NCBI GenBank assembly: GCA_035703895.1 | Contig: DASSXJ010000073.1 | Location: forward strand, 1-34,668 | Length of the DNA stretch: 34,668 bases | Origin: a bacterium | Lineage (GTDB): Bacteria > Sysuimicrobiota > Sysuimicrobiia > Sysuimicrobiales > Segetimicrobiaceae | Direction of reading: 5' to 3' | In this document: in pieces, positions 9,203 through 17,685 of the stretch | Position numbering within the stretch: the first letter of the stretch is position 1 | Layout: every line of letters starts with the position of its first letter | Translations under genes and position numbers: made by a program | Notes under the pieces: model-generated | Database searches by the model: none | Seen by the model: only the letters and a program-made list of their open reading frames with translations | What the model was told of the DNA's origin: nothing

Positions 9203-11055
9203 GCACCGTCTTCCAAGAGGACGAGATCCTCGGTAGGACGTACGACGCCCGGTTGATCCGACGGCTCCTCGGCTACATACGCCCCTACCGCACGACGACG
9301 GCCATGGCCATCGCCCTGCTGCTTGTCGCCTCGCTCACCGATCTCGTCGGGCCTTTGCTGTACCGTGTCGCGATCGACCGGTATATCGTCCCCGGAGCCC
9401 GAGGCGGGCCGGTGGCGGCGGATCTGCGCGGTGTAGGCGGGGTGGCGGCCGTCTACCTCCTGGTCCTCGGCATCGGGTTTGCGACACGCTGGCTTCAGAC
9501 GTACCTGATGCAGTTCGTCGGACAACGCGCGATGTACGATCTGCGGATGCACATCTTCGAGCACATTCAGCGGTTGCCGATGGCGTTTTTCTCAAGAACG
9601 CCGGTCGGCCGGCTGGTCACGCGGATCACCAACGACGTGGACGCGCTCAACGAACTCATCACCTCCGGGGTCGTCGCCATCTTCGGAGACATCGCCACCC
9701 TGTTCGGCATCGTGGGGGTGATGCTCTGGATGGACTGGCGGCTCGCCCTGGTCGTATTCACCGTCCTCCCGCTCGTATACTGGGTCACAGACCGGTTCCG
9801 GGTGCGGGCGCGGGAAGCGTACCGGGCGGCGCGGACCCGCCTGGCCCGCATCAACGCGTACCTCAACGAGCAGATCATGGGGATGAGCGTCGTGCAGCTG
9901 TTCACCCGGGAGCGACGGAGCCTCGAGCGCTTTGAGACCCTCAACAACGAGTATCTGGCCGCGAGCCTCGATGCCACCAGGAATTTCTCCCAGTTCTACC
10001 CTGCGATCCAGGTGCTGGGCACCCTCGCGGTCGCCCTGCTGCTCTGGTACGGCGGGGGCCAGGTTGTTCAGCGGGCCGTCACCCTCGGGGTCCTGGTCGC
10101 CGCGCTCCAGTACGCGGACCGGTTCTTCGAGCCGATCAGAGACATCTCAGACAAGTTCAACATCTTCCAAGCCGCGATGGCCTCCTCCGAGCGAATCTTC
10201 CGGCTCATTGACGAACCCGTCACCCTTCAAGATCCCCCCGTCCCGGTGATGCTGCCACGGGTGCGGGGCCGGATCGAGTTCCGCGACGTGTGGTTCGCCT
10301 ATGAGGAGGACGAGGGATGGGTGCTCCGGGGGGTCTCGTTCGCCATCGAACCCGGGCAGCGGGTGGCGGTTGTCGGTCACACAGGCGCCGGGAAGACATC
10401 CATCATCAACCTGTTGATGCGATTCTACGACCCGCAGCGGGGACAGGTGCTGATCGACGGCGTGGACGTCCGCCAGGTCCGCCAGCAGGACCTCCGCCGC
10501 CACGTCGGCCTCGTGCTCCAGGATGTCTTCCTCTTCTCGGGGACGGTCGAGCGCAACATCCGGCTGGGCGACCGCGAGATCACCGAGGAACAGATCCGGC
10601 AGGCGGCCAGGTACGTCGGAGCCGCCCGGTTCATCGATGGTCTCCCGGACGGCTATCGGACCGAGGTGCAGGAACGCGGCGCCCGCCTCTCCGTGGGACA
10701 AAAACAGTTGATCGCATTTGCCCGCGCGATCGCGCACAACCCGGAGGTCGTGCTCGTCCTCGACGAGGCGACGAGCAGCGTGGACGCGGAGACGGAACGG
10801 CTGATCCAAGGGGCGATGGCCAACGTGCTGCGGGGCCGCACCTCGATCATCATCGCCCACCGGCTCTCGACAATCCAGCATGCCGACCGTATCATCGTGC
10901 TGCACAAGGGACGGATCGCCGAGCAGGGAACCCACCGGGAGCTGCTCGCGCGCGGCGACATCTACGCCAAGCTGTATCTGCTGCAGTACAAGGATCAGGA
11001 GGGAGCCGGCCAGGTCGCCGCGGACTCCCTCGGCGGGCCTCACGGATCTTCCTGA
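9199..11055 (+). CDS. ABC exporter half-transporter, catalytic-site subunit
   Basis: 618 residues, with transmembrane domain (about 20-335) then ATPase domain (about 355-600). Walker A is GHTGAGKTS, Walker B is VVLVLDEATSSVD with the catalytic Glu present, the H-loop is IAHR, and the signature is LSVGQKQLIAFARA instead of LSGGQ. Paired with the preceding gene, this half supplies the complete Walker B while the partner supplies the good signature, giving one consensus and one degenerate ATP site. The N-terminus is somewhat longer than the partner's, as in YheH/BmrD-type subunits. It overlaps the upstream gene by 4 bases. After its stop, 136 bases precede the next gene. Confidence 0.9.
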   Translation: MSTVFQEDEILGRTYDARLIRRLLGYIRPYRTTTAMAIALLLVASLTDLVGPLLYRVAIDRYIVPGARGGPVAADLRGVGGVAAVYLLVLGIGFATRWLQTYLMQFVGQRAMYDLRMHIFEHIQRLPMAFFSRTPVGRLVTRITNDVDALNELITSGVVAIFGDIATLFGIVGVMLWMDWRLALVVFTVLPLVYWVTDRFRVRAREAYRAARTRLARINAYLNEQIMGMSVVQLFTRERRSLERFETLNNEYLAASLDATRNFSQFYPAIQVLGTLAVALLLWYGGGQVVQRAVTLGVLVAALQYADRFFEPIRDISDKFNIFQAAMASSERIFRLIDEPVTLQDPPVPVMLPRVRGRIEFRDVWFAYEEDEGWVLRGVSFAIEPGQRVAVVGHTGAGKTSIINLLMRFYDPQRGQVLIDGVDVRQVRQQDLRRHVGLVLQDVFLFSGTVERNIRLGDREITEEQIRQAARYVGAARFIDGLPDGYRTEVQERGARLSVGQKQLIAFARAIAHNPEVVLVLDEATSSVDAETERLIQGAMANVLRGRTSIIIAHRLSTIQHADRIIVLHKGRIAEQGTHRELLARGDIYAKLYLLQYKDQEGAGQVAADSLGGPHGSS

Positions 11056-11191
11056 CCCAGCGGCCCCCCGGCACGCCGCCACCGGAGAGAGGCGTCGCGT
11101 GAGGCCGGATCGAATGAATCGGCAACCGGCGCGGCGGGACCCAGTCCGTGCCGCGGTCCCATTCCCGCATCGGCACAGGGAGGCAACCGAG

Positions 11192-11542
11192 ATGGCTGTG
11201 AGCCCGCTCGCCGACAAGACATGTGTCCCCTGCCTGGGCGGGACGCCTCCGCTGACCGCGGCTGAGATAGCCCCGTTGCTGGCCCAGGTGGAGGGATGGA
11301 CGGTCGAGGCCAACAAGAAACTCCACAAGTCCTTCCGGTTCAAGAACTTCGTGCAGGCGGTCGAGTTCGTCAACGCTGTGACTCAGGTCGCGGAGCACGA
11401 AGGACATCATCCCGACCTCTACGTCCGCTGGGGAGAGGTCCGGGTCTCCCTGTGGACGCACAAGATCGACGGTCTCACGGAGAGCGATTTTGTCATGGCG
11501 GCCAAAATCGACCGCGCGTACACGAGCCGTCCGACGGCGTAG
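11192..11542 (+). CDS. phhB: Pterin-4a-carbinolamine dehydratase family protein
   Basis: 116 residues. The family signature is clear: EHEGHHPDLYVRWGEVRVSL then THKIDGLTESDF, with the His-His pair and following aspartates of the active site; the WTVEANKKLHKSFRFKNF segment before it is also typical. The enzyme dehydrates 4a-hydroxytetrahydrobiopterin, recycling the cofactor of aromatic amino acid hydroxylases. No such hydroxylase is in the window. Family members in organisms lacking the hydroxylase have been proposed to serve other pterin-dependent processes, including molybdopterin metabolism. The ATG at 11192 has GGGAGG 8 bases upstream. It is probably co-transcribed with the FAH-family gene 15 bases downstream. 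Confidence 0.88.
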   Translation: MAVSPLADKTCVPCLGGTPPLTAAEIAPLLAQVEGWTVEANKKLHKSFRFKNFVQAVEFVNAVTQVAEHEGHHPDLYVRWGEVRVSLWTHKIDGLTESDFVMAAKIDRAYTSRPTA

Positions 11543-11557
11543 CCTGGGGGGAAGGTC

Positions 11558-12436
11558 ATGAAGCTGGTCACGTTCGAGCACGGGGGAGAAGCGCGGGTCG
11601 GCACGCTCGGGGAGACCGACGTCGTCGACCTCCGTGCCGCGTGGGGAAAGGGCGATACCGCCCCCTCCTCCCTCGTCTCGCTGCTGCAGGGAGGGTCCGC
11701 CGCGATTGCCCGGGCCCGCGCGGCCGCCGAGGCGGCGCCGGCTGCGGCGCGGCGTCCCCTGGCCTCGGTTCGGCTGCTCTCCCCGCTGCCGCGACCCTCC
11801 AAGGTCGTGTGCGTCGGTCTCAACTACCGGGACCATGCCGAAGAAACCGGCCAGCCCATTCCCAAAGTCCCGATCTTCTTCACGAAAGCGGTCACCTCCG
11901 TGATCGGTCCGGGCGCGCCGATTGTGCTTCCCCTCGACTCCGAGCAGGTGGACTACGAAGCGGAGCTGGCCGTCGTGATCGGCGCGCGCTGCCGCCGCGT
12001 CAGCCGCGATGCGGCCCGGGATGCCATCGCAGGCTACACGATCATGAACGACGTGAGCGCCCGAGACTGGCAGTTCCGCACGAGCCAGTGGTTCATCGGG
12101 AAGACCTTCGACACGTTCGCCCCGATGGGCCCGGCCGTGGTGACCGGCGACGAGGTCGGCGATCCGCACGTCCTCGACGTCTCCCTCCGGTTGAACGGGA
12201 CGGAGATGCAGCGGTCGAACACCCGCCACCTGATCTTCGGCGTGCCCGACCTCATCGTCGAACTCTCCCGGGCGATGACGCTCGAACCGGGTGATGTCAT
12301 CGCCACCGGAACTCCAGGCGGAGTCGGGTTTATCCGGAAGCCGCCGGTGTTCCTCAAGCCCGGCGATCGGGTCGAGATCTCGATCGCCAGGGTCGGGACG
12401 CTCACCAACCCGGTCGCCGCCGAAGGGCGGGCGTAA
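11558..12436 (+). CDS. Fumarylacetoacetate hydrolase family protein
   Basis: 292 residues. The FAH C-terminal domain starts near residue 80 with SKVVCVGLNYRDHAEETG (candidate catalytic His93), followed by VDYEAELAVVIG (Glu134 and Glu136, metal ligands), NDVSARD (Asp165), GKTFDTF (Lys182) and GDVIATGTPGGVGF. The family includes acylpyruvate hydrolases, oxaloacetate decarboxylases, 2-hydroxyhepta-2,4-diene-1,7-dioate isomerases and 2-keto-3-deoxy-sugar-acid hydrolases; the sequence alone does not choose between them. Its neighbourhood of sugar-acid dehydratases on the other strand makes a 2-keto-3-deoxy acid-type substrate possible. It converges on the creatininase gene with only 3 bases between stop codons, and no terminator is visible there. 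Confidence 0.88.
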   Translation: MKLVTFEHGGEARVGTLGETDVVDLRAAWGKGDTAPSSLVSLLQGGSAAIARARAAAEAAPAAARRPLASVRLLSPLPRPSKVVCVGLNYRDHAEETGQPIPKVPIFFTKAVTSVIGPGAPIVLPLDSEQVDYEAELAVVIGARCRRVSRDAARDAIAGYTIMNDVSARDWQFRTSQWFIGKTFDTFAPMGPAVVTGDEVGDPHVLDVSLRLNGTEMQRSNTRHLIFGVPDLIVELSRAMTLEPGDVIATGTPGGVGFIRKPPVFLKPGDRVEISIARVGTLTNPVAAEGRA

Positions 12437-12439
12437 CTT

Positions 12440-13303
12440 CTAGATCCCGAACGGCAGCGCGAACGTCGGCGGGGTGGCGTGCCGCTCTCGCCGCGGGGGG
12501 GCCAGCCGGGTGCGGAACCATCTCACCAGGTCCACGAGTTGGGCGGCGGCGTAGTCGAACGCGCGCTGGCCTTTCAGCGTCGAGGCCTGCTCCGGTTGAC
12601 CGATCACCCCAGTCGGCGTATAGGTGGACGTCCACTCGATCAGCGTGGCAATCGAAGACCCGGTGAGGTCGCTGAAGTGCCACCGGTCCTCGCCCGGGAG
12701 CGACTTGTACTCGGCCAGGTTGTCCTTGATCTTGTCCGTCTGGACGTGATCCGCGTCCACGTGAAGATACATGGAGGTCTCCAGCTCGCACGCGTGCGCG
12801 CATCCGCCCGGGATCACCGAGGTGCGCAGCTCCTTGTTCCAGTACTCGCCCAGGAGCTGCCACCAGGAGAGCGTGACGCACAGTGCGTCCGTCTGCATGA
12901 TGGTCTGCCGGCCGGCCTGCTCGACCAGATGGTGATTGGACCCGTGGCCGTTCAGGATGATGATGCGCTTGAATCCGTGGTAGGCCACCGATCGGGTGAT
13001 GTCTACCAGGTACTTGATGAACGTGCTCGGCTCGATGTTGATCGTCCCCGGGAAATCCTGGACGTGGTGGGTGTAGCCATACGGCACCGACGGCATCACC
13101 AGCATGTCCAGGGGTGAACGCCTGCCGGCTTCGTACGCGACGGAGGACGCCAGCTTGAAGTCGGTGTCGAGGGGGAGATGCGGCCCGTGCTGCTCGGTGG
13201 CGCCCACCGGCAGCACGACGACCTTCTTCATGGCGACGGCCTCATTGATTTCGGGCCAGGTCAGCAAATCATACCGGTATTGCTGTGCAACGGACTCAGG
13301 CAT
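12440..13303 (-). CDS. Creatininase-family amidohydrolase
   Basis: 287 residues. Family motifs are present: PVGATEQHGPHLPLDTD (Glu37, His39, Asp46 and Asp48 as zinc-site candidates), RIIILNGHGSNHH, and GGCAHACELETSMYL near residue 165. Creatininase relatives are zinc amidohydrolases or hydrolases acting on small cyclic amides (creatinine, formamidopyrimidines) and, in one branch, on oxidised inositol (3-dehydro-scyllo-inosose hydrolase). Which applies here is not known. The ATG at 13303 follows a GGGGAGGA site at a spacing of about 8. It is the last gene of the long minus-strand catabolic island, 41 bases after the first ceramidase-fold gene, and probably acts in the same pathway. Confidence 0.88.
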   Translation of the reverse strand: MPESVAQQYRYDLLTWPEINEAVAMKKVVVLPVGATEQHGPHLPLDTDFKLASSVAYEAGRRSPLDMLVMPSVPYGYTHHVQDFPGTINIEPSTFIKYLVDITRSVAYHGFKRIIILNGHGSNHHLVEQAGRQTIMQTDALCVTLSWWQLLGEYWNKELRTSVIPGGCAHACELETSMYLHVDADHVQTDKIKDNLAEYKSLPGEDRWHFSDLTGSSIATLIEWTSTYTPTGVIGQPEQASTLKGQRAFDYAAAQLVDLVRWFRTRLAPPRRERHATPPTFALPFGI

Positions 13304-13344
13304 CCTTGGTTCCTCCCCGTTCTGGAATGGACTGCGAGCGAGTC

Positions 13345-14730
13345 TCAGGGTGACCCGGTGAGCTCGGCGTGCGCTGAGCGGAGGACTTCCACGCCCGCCT
13401 CGATCACGCGGCCGACCTCTCCCCGTTCGATGTTCGTGTTGGTGATCCCATACGCCCAGCGATAGCGGTCCTGGTCGAGCGCGGCCTCGAGCGGTACATC
13501 GCGAACCAGATTGAACTCGTCGGTCCCCGGCAGGTACCCGAGGTAGTCGTTACAGTACCCAAGCACCCCCGTTGTGCGAAATGGGCTTCGATCGCGGATC
13601 CGCTGCCCGCATTGGTTGAAGAGTTCGAAGGGATTCCCCACAAGCGCGCAATCGCCCACGGCGATCGTCTGCAGTTCCACCTCGATTGGGACGTCTCGAT
13701 GCCGCACCATGTCCCCGTACATCGCGACCGCTCCCTTTTGGTACATGAGCGGGAACCGCTGCGCCGAGTTCATCGTGTGGAGATCGTCGGCCCAAATCTC
13801 CGGGTAGTTCGGCTCCGCCAGGTCCGCCAGCCGGGCCTCGAGGGCCAGGACCTGCTCGTCCGGCCAGGGGAGCCGGCGCCGGCGGACCGCGAGCCGTTTG
13901 ACGCCCGAGGCAACCTTCGAAGCGCCCAACGTCTCGATATCGGGGAGCACGGCCAGCACCCGCTCGGCCAGCGCCTTCCCCAAACGGTCGCGGTGCTCAT
14001 AGGTTTGCGGCAGGGCATCGGGATTGCCGAACCAGTAGTTCCAGGGACCGACATCGCCCGCGCATCCCTGGACGAACAGACACATCGCTCCCGACGCCGC
14101 TTCCACGGCGGTTCGGAACGGACCGGGAAACTCCGCGTGCCACAGCAGGGTGTGGCCCGCCAGCGTGATCGGATGGCAGGCAAACCCCGCGACGACCGCG
14201 AGGGGACGCCCGTCCTCGCGGTCAATGCGCAGGACGACCACGGTGTCATCGACAGGCTGCTCGTGGAGAACCCGGTTGATCGAGAGCCCCGGCGCCCGAG
14301 TGCTCCCCGCGCCCAGCCGAACGGGCCGGCGGTGATAGTGCGCGCCGTAGACGGTGCCGGCGATCAGATCGGGCAGCGCCGCGGCGTACCGCTCGAACCC
14401 CGACGCGGGATGACCGCCGGCGGCCCGGGGAAGACTCGGGGCACCGTGATTGTGCGACGCGTTGAGGAGGATGGCCTCGGCCGGGATCCCGGTCAATGCG
14501 TGAGCGCGGGTCCGCACGGCATCCGTGAGGTCGCGGCTCGCGAAGGCGAGGTCCATCGTCACGAGCGCGACCGTTCGGCGGCCGTCGTCGAGCACGAGCG
14601 CCTGCGCCAGCATCGGCTCACGGCGGCCGACCGCCCGTCCGGTGCGGAGGCGCCACAACCCATGCGGCAGCCCGTACGGCGGCGTGATGTCGGCCTGCGC
14701 GACCCCGGCCCGGAGCACGCTCCGCCTCAC
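13345..14730 (-). CDS. Neutral/alkaline ceramidase-fold hydrolase (copy A)
   Basis: 461 residues from the GTG at 14730, which overlaps the TGA of the upstream deacylase gene (GTGA). The open frame extends further upstream, but that part is out-of-frame overlap with the deacylase gene. The N-terminal RAGVAQADITPP motif opens the neutral ceramidase domain. Apparent zinc ligands are His93/His95 (ASHNHG), His186 (ACHPITL), Glu369 (GNPFELFNQCG) and Tyr399 (NDYLGYLPG). At the place where Pseudomonas ceramidase has its active-site serine (GDxSPN), this protein reads GDVGPW, so the serine is replaced by glycine. No signal peptide is seen, so it is cytoplasmic. An amide or ester hydrolase on a small imported compound is more likely than a true ceramidase. 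Confidence 0.82.
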   Translation of the reverse strand: MRRSVLRAGVAQADITPPYGLPHGLWRLRTGRAVGRREPMLAQALVLDDGRRTVALVTMDLAFASRDLTDAVRTRAHALTGIPAEAILLNASHNHGAPSLPRAAGGHPASGFERYAAALPDLIAGTVYGAHYHRRPVRLGAGSTRAPGLSINRVLHEQPVDDTVVVLRIDREDGRPLAVVAGFACHPITLAGHTLLWHAEFPGPFRTAVEAASGAMCLFVQGCAGDVGPWNYWFGNPDALPQTYEHRDRLGKALAERVLAVLPDIETLGASKVASGVKRLAVRRRRLPWPDEQVLALEARLADLAEPNYPEIWADDLHTMNSAQRFPLMYQKGAVAMYGDMVRHRDVPIEVELQTIAVGDCALVGNPFELFNQCGQRIRDRSPFRTTGVLGYCNDYLGYLPGTDEFNLVRDVPLEAALDQDRYRWAYGITNTNIERGEVGRVIEAGVEVLRSAHAELTGSP

Positions 14731-15749
14731 AGCAGATCCTCGCGGCGGCACGGCTGTCCGATCACGACGAGGCAGTCCCCCTGCTGCGTGGCCGCGATGG
14801 CGCGGACGGTGCAGACGATCCCCGAGGTCTTGGCTGCGACCTCCGACGGCGCCCGGTCGGGCCGTTCTACAAAATGCAGACGGCCCACGACCTGGCCCAT
14901 CTCGACCGACTGCCCGAGCTCGACGAGGGTCTCGAAGAGACCGCTCTCCGGCGCGAGGAGATAATCGTCGACCTCCAACGCCTTGAGGATCATGGCCTCC
15001 GGCAGACCAAGCGAAGCGCGCGTCTCGACCCGGCCCGCGAGCACACCCGCGTGCCGGAGGAAGTTCCGAAGACCGCGCTCCGCCAGCCGGTGGATCCCCG
15101 CCGTGACGTGGCCGCCCCCTCCGAGCTCTGTCCCCACGACCACCTTTCCCTGGCGCTCGGCCTCGTCCACCAGCAACCCGCCGCCGGCGATGTTGATGTA
15201 GACGAAGTGGTAATCGGTGTTCCATGCCAGCATCGCCGCGAGCATCGCCGCACGCTGGTCCCGGTTCTCCACGAGATGGATCTCCGACCACGGGAGGCAA
15301 AGCATCGACCGGCCGCCGCTGTGGATGTCGCAGACGACGTCCGCGATCGGGAAGAGGACGCGGGTCAGGTAATCGGCGAGTTGCCGGTCGAGCGCGCCTG
15401 AGGGCGAGCCGGGAAAACTCCGGTTGAGGTTGGCCCCGCTCGGCCAGAGCCGCGTGTAGGCGCGCGACGCTTCCGGGGAAAGACAGGGCAGGATGATCAG
15501 CCGGCCCTGCACGTCCTCCGGCCGCGTATCCCTGGCGAGATTGAGGGCCGCGATCTGGCCCTCCGGTTCGTCCCCATGCACGCCGCCCGTGACGAGCACG
15601 GTGGGCCCGCGGGCGCCGGCGATGCAGATCAGGGGGAGGTACAGGTTCGACCATCCGCTCTCGTTGGTCGAGCGGGGTATCTGGAGCTGGCCGACCTGCT
15701 TGCCGGGCCTGCCGTAGTCGACGGTAGAAATCACCGGAGACAGGCCCAC
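14727..15749 (-). CDS. Succinylglutamate desuccinylase/aspartoacylase family deacylase
   Basis: 340 residues. It is a zinc carboxypeptidase-fold enzyme: TGGVHGDEPEG supplies His58 and Glu61, CDIHSGG supplies His143, ANLNRSFPG carries the substrate-carboxylate arginine, and VVVGTELGGGG the likely catalytic glutamate. It probably removes an acyl group from an N-acyl amino acid or amine. Closest in type to DoeB-like enzymes, which deacetylate N-acetyl-diaminobutyrate in ectoine breakdown, but the ectoine hydrolase that would accompany it is not present. The GTG at 15749 lies 7 bases after the permease gene's stop; its own stop overlaps the ceramidase-fold gene. Position directly behind an importer suggests that it acts on the imported compound. 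Confidence 0.85.
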   Translation of the reverse strand: MGLSPVISTVDYGRPGKQVGQLQIPRSTNESGWSNLYLPLICIAGARGPTVLVTGGVHGDEPEGQIAALNLARDTRPEDVQGRLIILPCLSPEASRAYTRLWPSGANLNRSFPGSPSGALDRQLADYLTRVLFPIADVVCDIHSGGRSMLCLPWSEIHLVENRDQRAAMLAAMLAWNTDYHFVYINIAGGGLLVDEAERQGKVVVGTELGGGGHVTAGIHRLAERGLRNFLRHAGVLAGRVETRASLGLPEAMILKALEVDDYLLAPESGLFETLVELGQSVEMGQVVGRLHFVERPDRAPSEVAAKTSGIVCTVRAIAATQQGDCLVVIGQPCRREDLL

Positions 15750-15755
15750 GATGCC

Positions 15756-16649
15756 CTACGCGTCACGGAGCTGGGGATCGAGGACATCCCGCAGACCGTC
15801 TCCCAGGAAATTGAATCCGAGCACGACGATCATGATCGCCAGCCCCGGCGCGATGGCCAGCCAGGGCGCCCGCTCCATGTACGAACGCGAGGCGTTGAGC
15901 ATGCTGCCCCACGACGGCTCGGGGGGCTGCGTGCCCAGCCCCAGGAAGCTCAGCGCGGCCTCGGTGAGAATCGCCGTCGAGAGGTACACCGTCGTCAACA
16001 CGATCAGCGGCGCCGTAATGTTGGGGAGCAGATGCCGGAGGATGATGCGGGTGTCTCTGATCCCCAGGCTCCGCGCCGCTTCGACATAGGGCAGGCTTAA
16101 GACGCTGAGGGTCGATCCCCGAACGACGCGCGCGAACGCGGGAGTATAGACGATGCCAATCGCGATCATCGCATTGGTCCGGCTGGGACCGAGCAGCCCC
16201 GCGATCACGATCGCGAGCACAATGCCGGGAAAGGCGAACATGATGTCGACGATCCGCATCAGCGCGGCGTCGACGGTTCGGCCGTAGAATCCGGCCACGA
16301 TCCCGATGATCGTCCCGGTGACGAGCGCGATCACGACCGAGATCATCCCCACCTGCAGCGAGACCTGGGCGCCGTGGATGATCCGGCTCAGTTCGTCCCG
16401 GCCGAGCTCGTCCGTCCCGAACGGCTGCGCAGCCGTCGGCGCCAGGAGGCGGCGGGAAGCCTGACTCGCGTAATCGGTCCGCCAGGCCAGCGGCCCGACA
16501 AGCGCGACCAGCACGGTCGCCAGAATGATCACCGCGCCGATGATCCCGATGGTGTTCCGCCGCACGCGCGACAGCTGCGCCCACAGCCTCGGCAGCGTAG
16601 GCCTGACGCGCCCACCCACGGGCAACTCGAGCGCCGGCTGGGCGCTCAT
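15756..16649 (-). CDS. Dipeptide/oligopeptide-type ABC transporter permease (DppC-like)
   Basis: 297 residues from the ATG at 16649, which overlaps the stop of the DppB-like gene (ATGA). The frame is open further upstream, but that part overlaps the DppB-like gene. A short cytoplasmic N-terminus and first membrane helix (about 33-53) precede a conserved LLAPTAAQPFGTDELGRDELSRI segment, quoted here in part as PFGTDELGRDELSR, typical of DppC/OppC. The inner-membrane permease domain follows, with the EAA loop VEAARSLGIRDTRIILRHLLPN. It forms the channel with the DppB-like partner and takes substrate from the family-5 binding protein encoded upstream. No ATPase genes for this system are in the cluster, so they must be supplied from elsewhere. 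Confidence 0.93.
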   Translation of the reverse strand: MSAQPALELPVGGRVRPTLPRLWAQLSRVRRNTIGIIGAVIILATVLVALVGPLAWRTDYASQASRRLLAPTAAQPFGTDELGRDELSRIIHGAQVSLQVGMISVVIALVTGTIIGIVAGFYGRTVDAALMRIVDIMFAFPGIVLAIVIAGLLGPSRTNAMIAIGIVYTPAFARVVRGSTLSVLSLPYVEAARSLGIRDTRIILRHLLPNITAPLIVLTTVYLSTAILTEAALSFLGLGTQPPEPSWGSMLNASRSYMERAPWLAIAPGLAIMIVVLGFNFLGDGLRDVLDPQLRDA

Positions 16650-17596
16650 GCCTGCTCGATCCTGGGATCGAGCACTCCGTAGAGGAGGTCGACCAGCAGG
16701 TTGACGACCACGAACACGGAGGCGAGGAAGAGCGCGGCGAACTGGATGACCGTGTAATCGCGGCTGAAGATGCCCTGCACCAACGTGTAGCCCATCCCGG
16801 GGAGGCCGAAGATCACCTCGACGATCGTGGCCCCGCCGATCAGCGTACCGACCTGAAATCCGATCACGGTGATCACAGGGATCAGCGAGTTCCGGAGGGC
16901 GTGCCGGAACATCACCGATCGCGACGGCGCGCCTTTGGCACGCGCGGTACGGATATAATCCTGCCGCAGCACCTCGAGCATGCTGGCCCGCGTCATGCGC
17001 ATCACCGTGGCCATGAGGTACACAGAGATGGCCAGGGCGGGAATCGCCATCTGCTGGAGGTTCCCGAACACGTCTTGCCAGGGCGGAATCCAGGTCACCG
17101 GCGGGATCCAGTGGAGGAACAAGGAGGTTGCCAGCAGTGCTAGGGTCGCGAACCAGAAGTTGGGAACCGAGAGACCGATCAGCCCCCCGACGCGCGCCGC
17201 GAAGTCCAGCGACGTGTTCGGCCTCACCGCCGACACGACCCCGAGCGGGATGCCCACCACTGTTGCCGTCACCGCCGCCAGCACCGCCAATTCGACCGTG
17301 ATCGGGATGGCCCGGGTCATGATCGTCGCCACCGGCTCTCCGCTGGTCAACGACTGCCCCAGCGAGCCGGTCACCACGCCGCCGACGAATTTGAGGTACT
17401 GGACCGGCAGCGGATCGGCCAGGCCGAGCGCCTTGCGGACGGCCTGCTTGGCGCTGGCGGTTGCGCCCGAGTCTCCCGTGAACATCGCGTCGACGACGTC
17501 GCCGGGAAGCAGGCGGACCATCGCAAAGATCAGGATCGACATCCCGACGAGCGTCGGGATGAGGAACAGCAGACGGCGGAGCGCATACCGGGCCAT
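16646..17596 (-). CDS. Dipeptide/oligopeptide-type ABC transporter permease (DppB-like)
   Basis: 316 residues. The N-terminus MARYALRRLLFLIPTLVGMS is the classic DppB/OppB first helix, followed by FAMVRLLPGD, a periplasmic segment and five more membrane helices. The EAA loop reads DYIRTARAKGAPSRSVMFRH. It pairs with the DppC-like permease. It lies 89 bases after the stop of its binding-protein gene, and that gap contains a strong hairpin. The family moves peptides, nickel, glycosides, opines and other small polar compounds, so the substrate is open. Confidence 0.93.
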   Translation of the reverse strand: MARYALRRLLFLIPTLVGMSILIFAMVRLLPGDVVDAMFTGDSGATASAKQAVRKALGLADPLPVQYLKFVGGVVTGSLGQSLTSGEPVATIMTRAIPITVELAVLAAVTATVVGIPLGVVSAVRPNTSLDFAARVGGLIGLSVPNFWFATLALLATSLFLHWIPPVTWIPPWQDVFGNLQQMAIPALAISVYLMATVMRMTRASMLEVLRQDYIRTARAKGAPSRSVMFRHALRNSLIPVITVIGFQVGTLIGGATIVEVIFGLPGMGYTLVQGIFSRDYTVIQFAALFLASVFVVVNLLVDLLYGVLDPRIEQA

Positions 17597-17626
17597 CGCG
17601 TGCGTCCTCGGCTAGCCCTCCCTCTC

Positions 17627-17649
17627 GGGGGACCCCCCACAAGGGGGGG
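17627..17649 (-). terminator. Stem-loop between the family-5 binding protein and its permeases
   Basis: CCCCCC at 17633-17638 pairs with GGGGGG at 17643-17648 around a 4-base loop; a G5 run at 17627-17631 offers an alternative pairing. It begins about 37 bases after the binding-protein stop on the minus strand. There is no U-run, so it is more likely to attenuate or protect the upstream message, giving more binding protein than permease, than to end transcription fully. Confidence 0.45.
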
Positions 17650-17685
17650 CGGGCCGCCTCAGACAGGCCCCGCCGCTCGCGATGG

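Noticed and set aside
11136-11160. GGGACC/GGTCCC stem as a terminator after the ABC exporter
   Set aside because: Only 6 bp with a 13-base loop and no T-run; it is too weak to call.
14731-15654. N-terminal extension of ceramidase-fold copy A
   Set aside because: The extension is out-of-frame translation of the deacylase gene; the ceramidase domain begins at the GTG at 14730.
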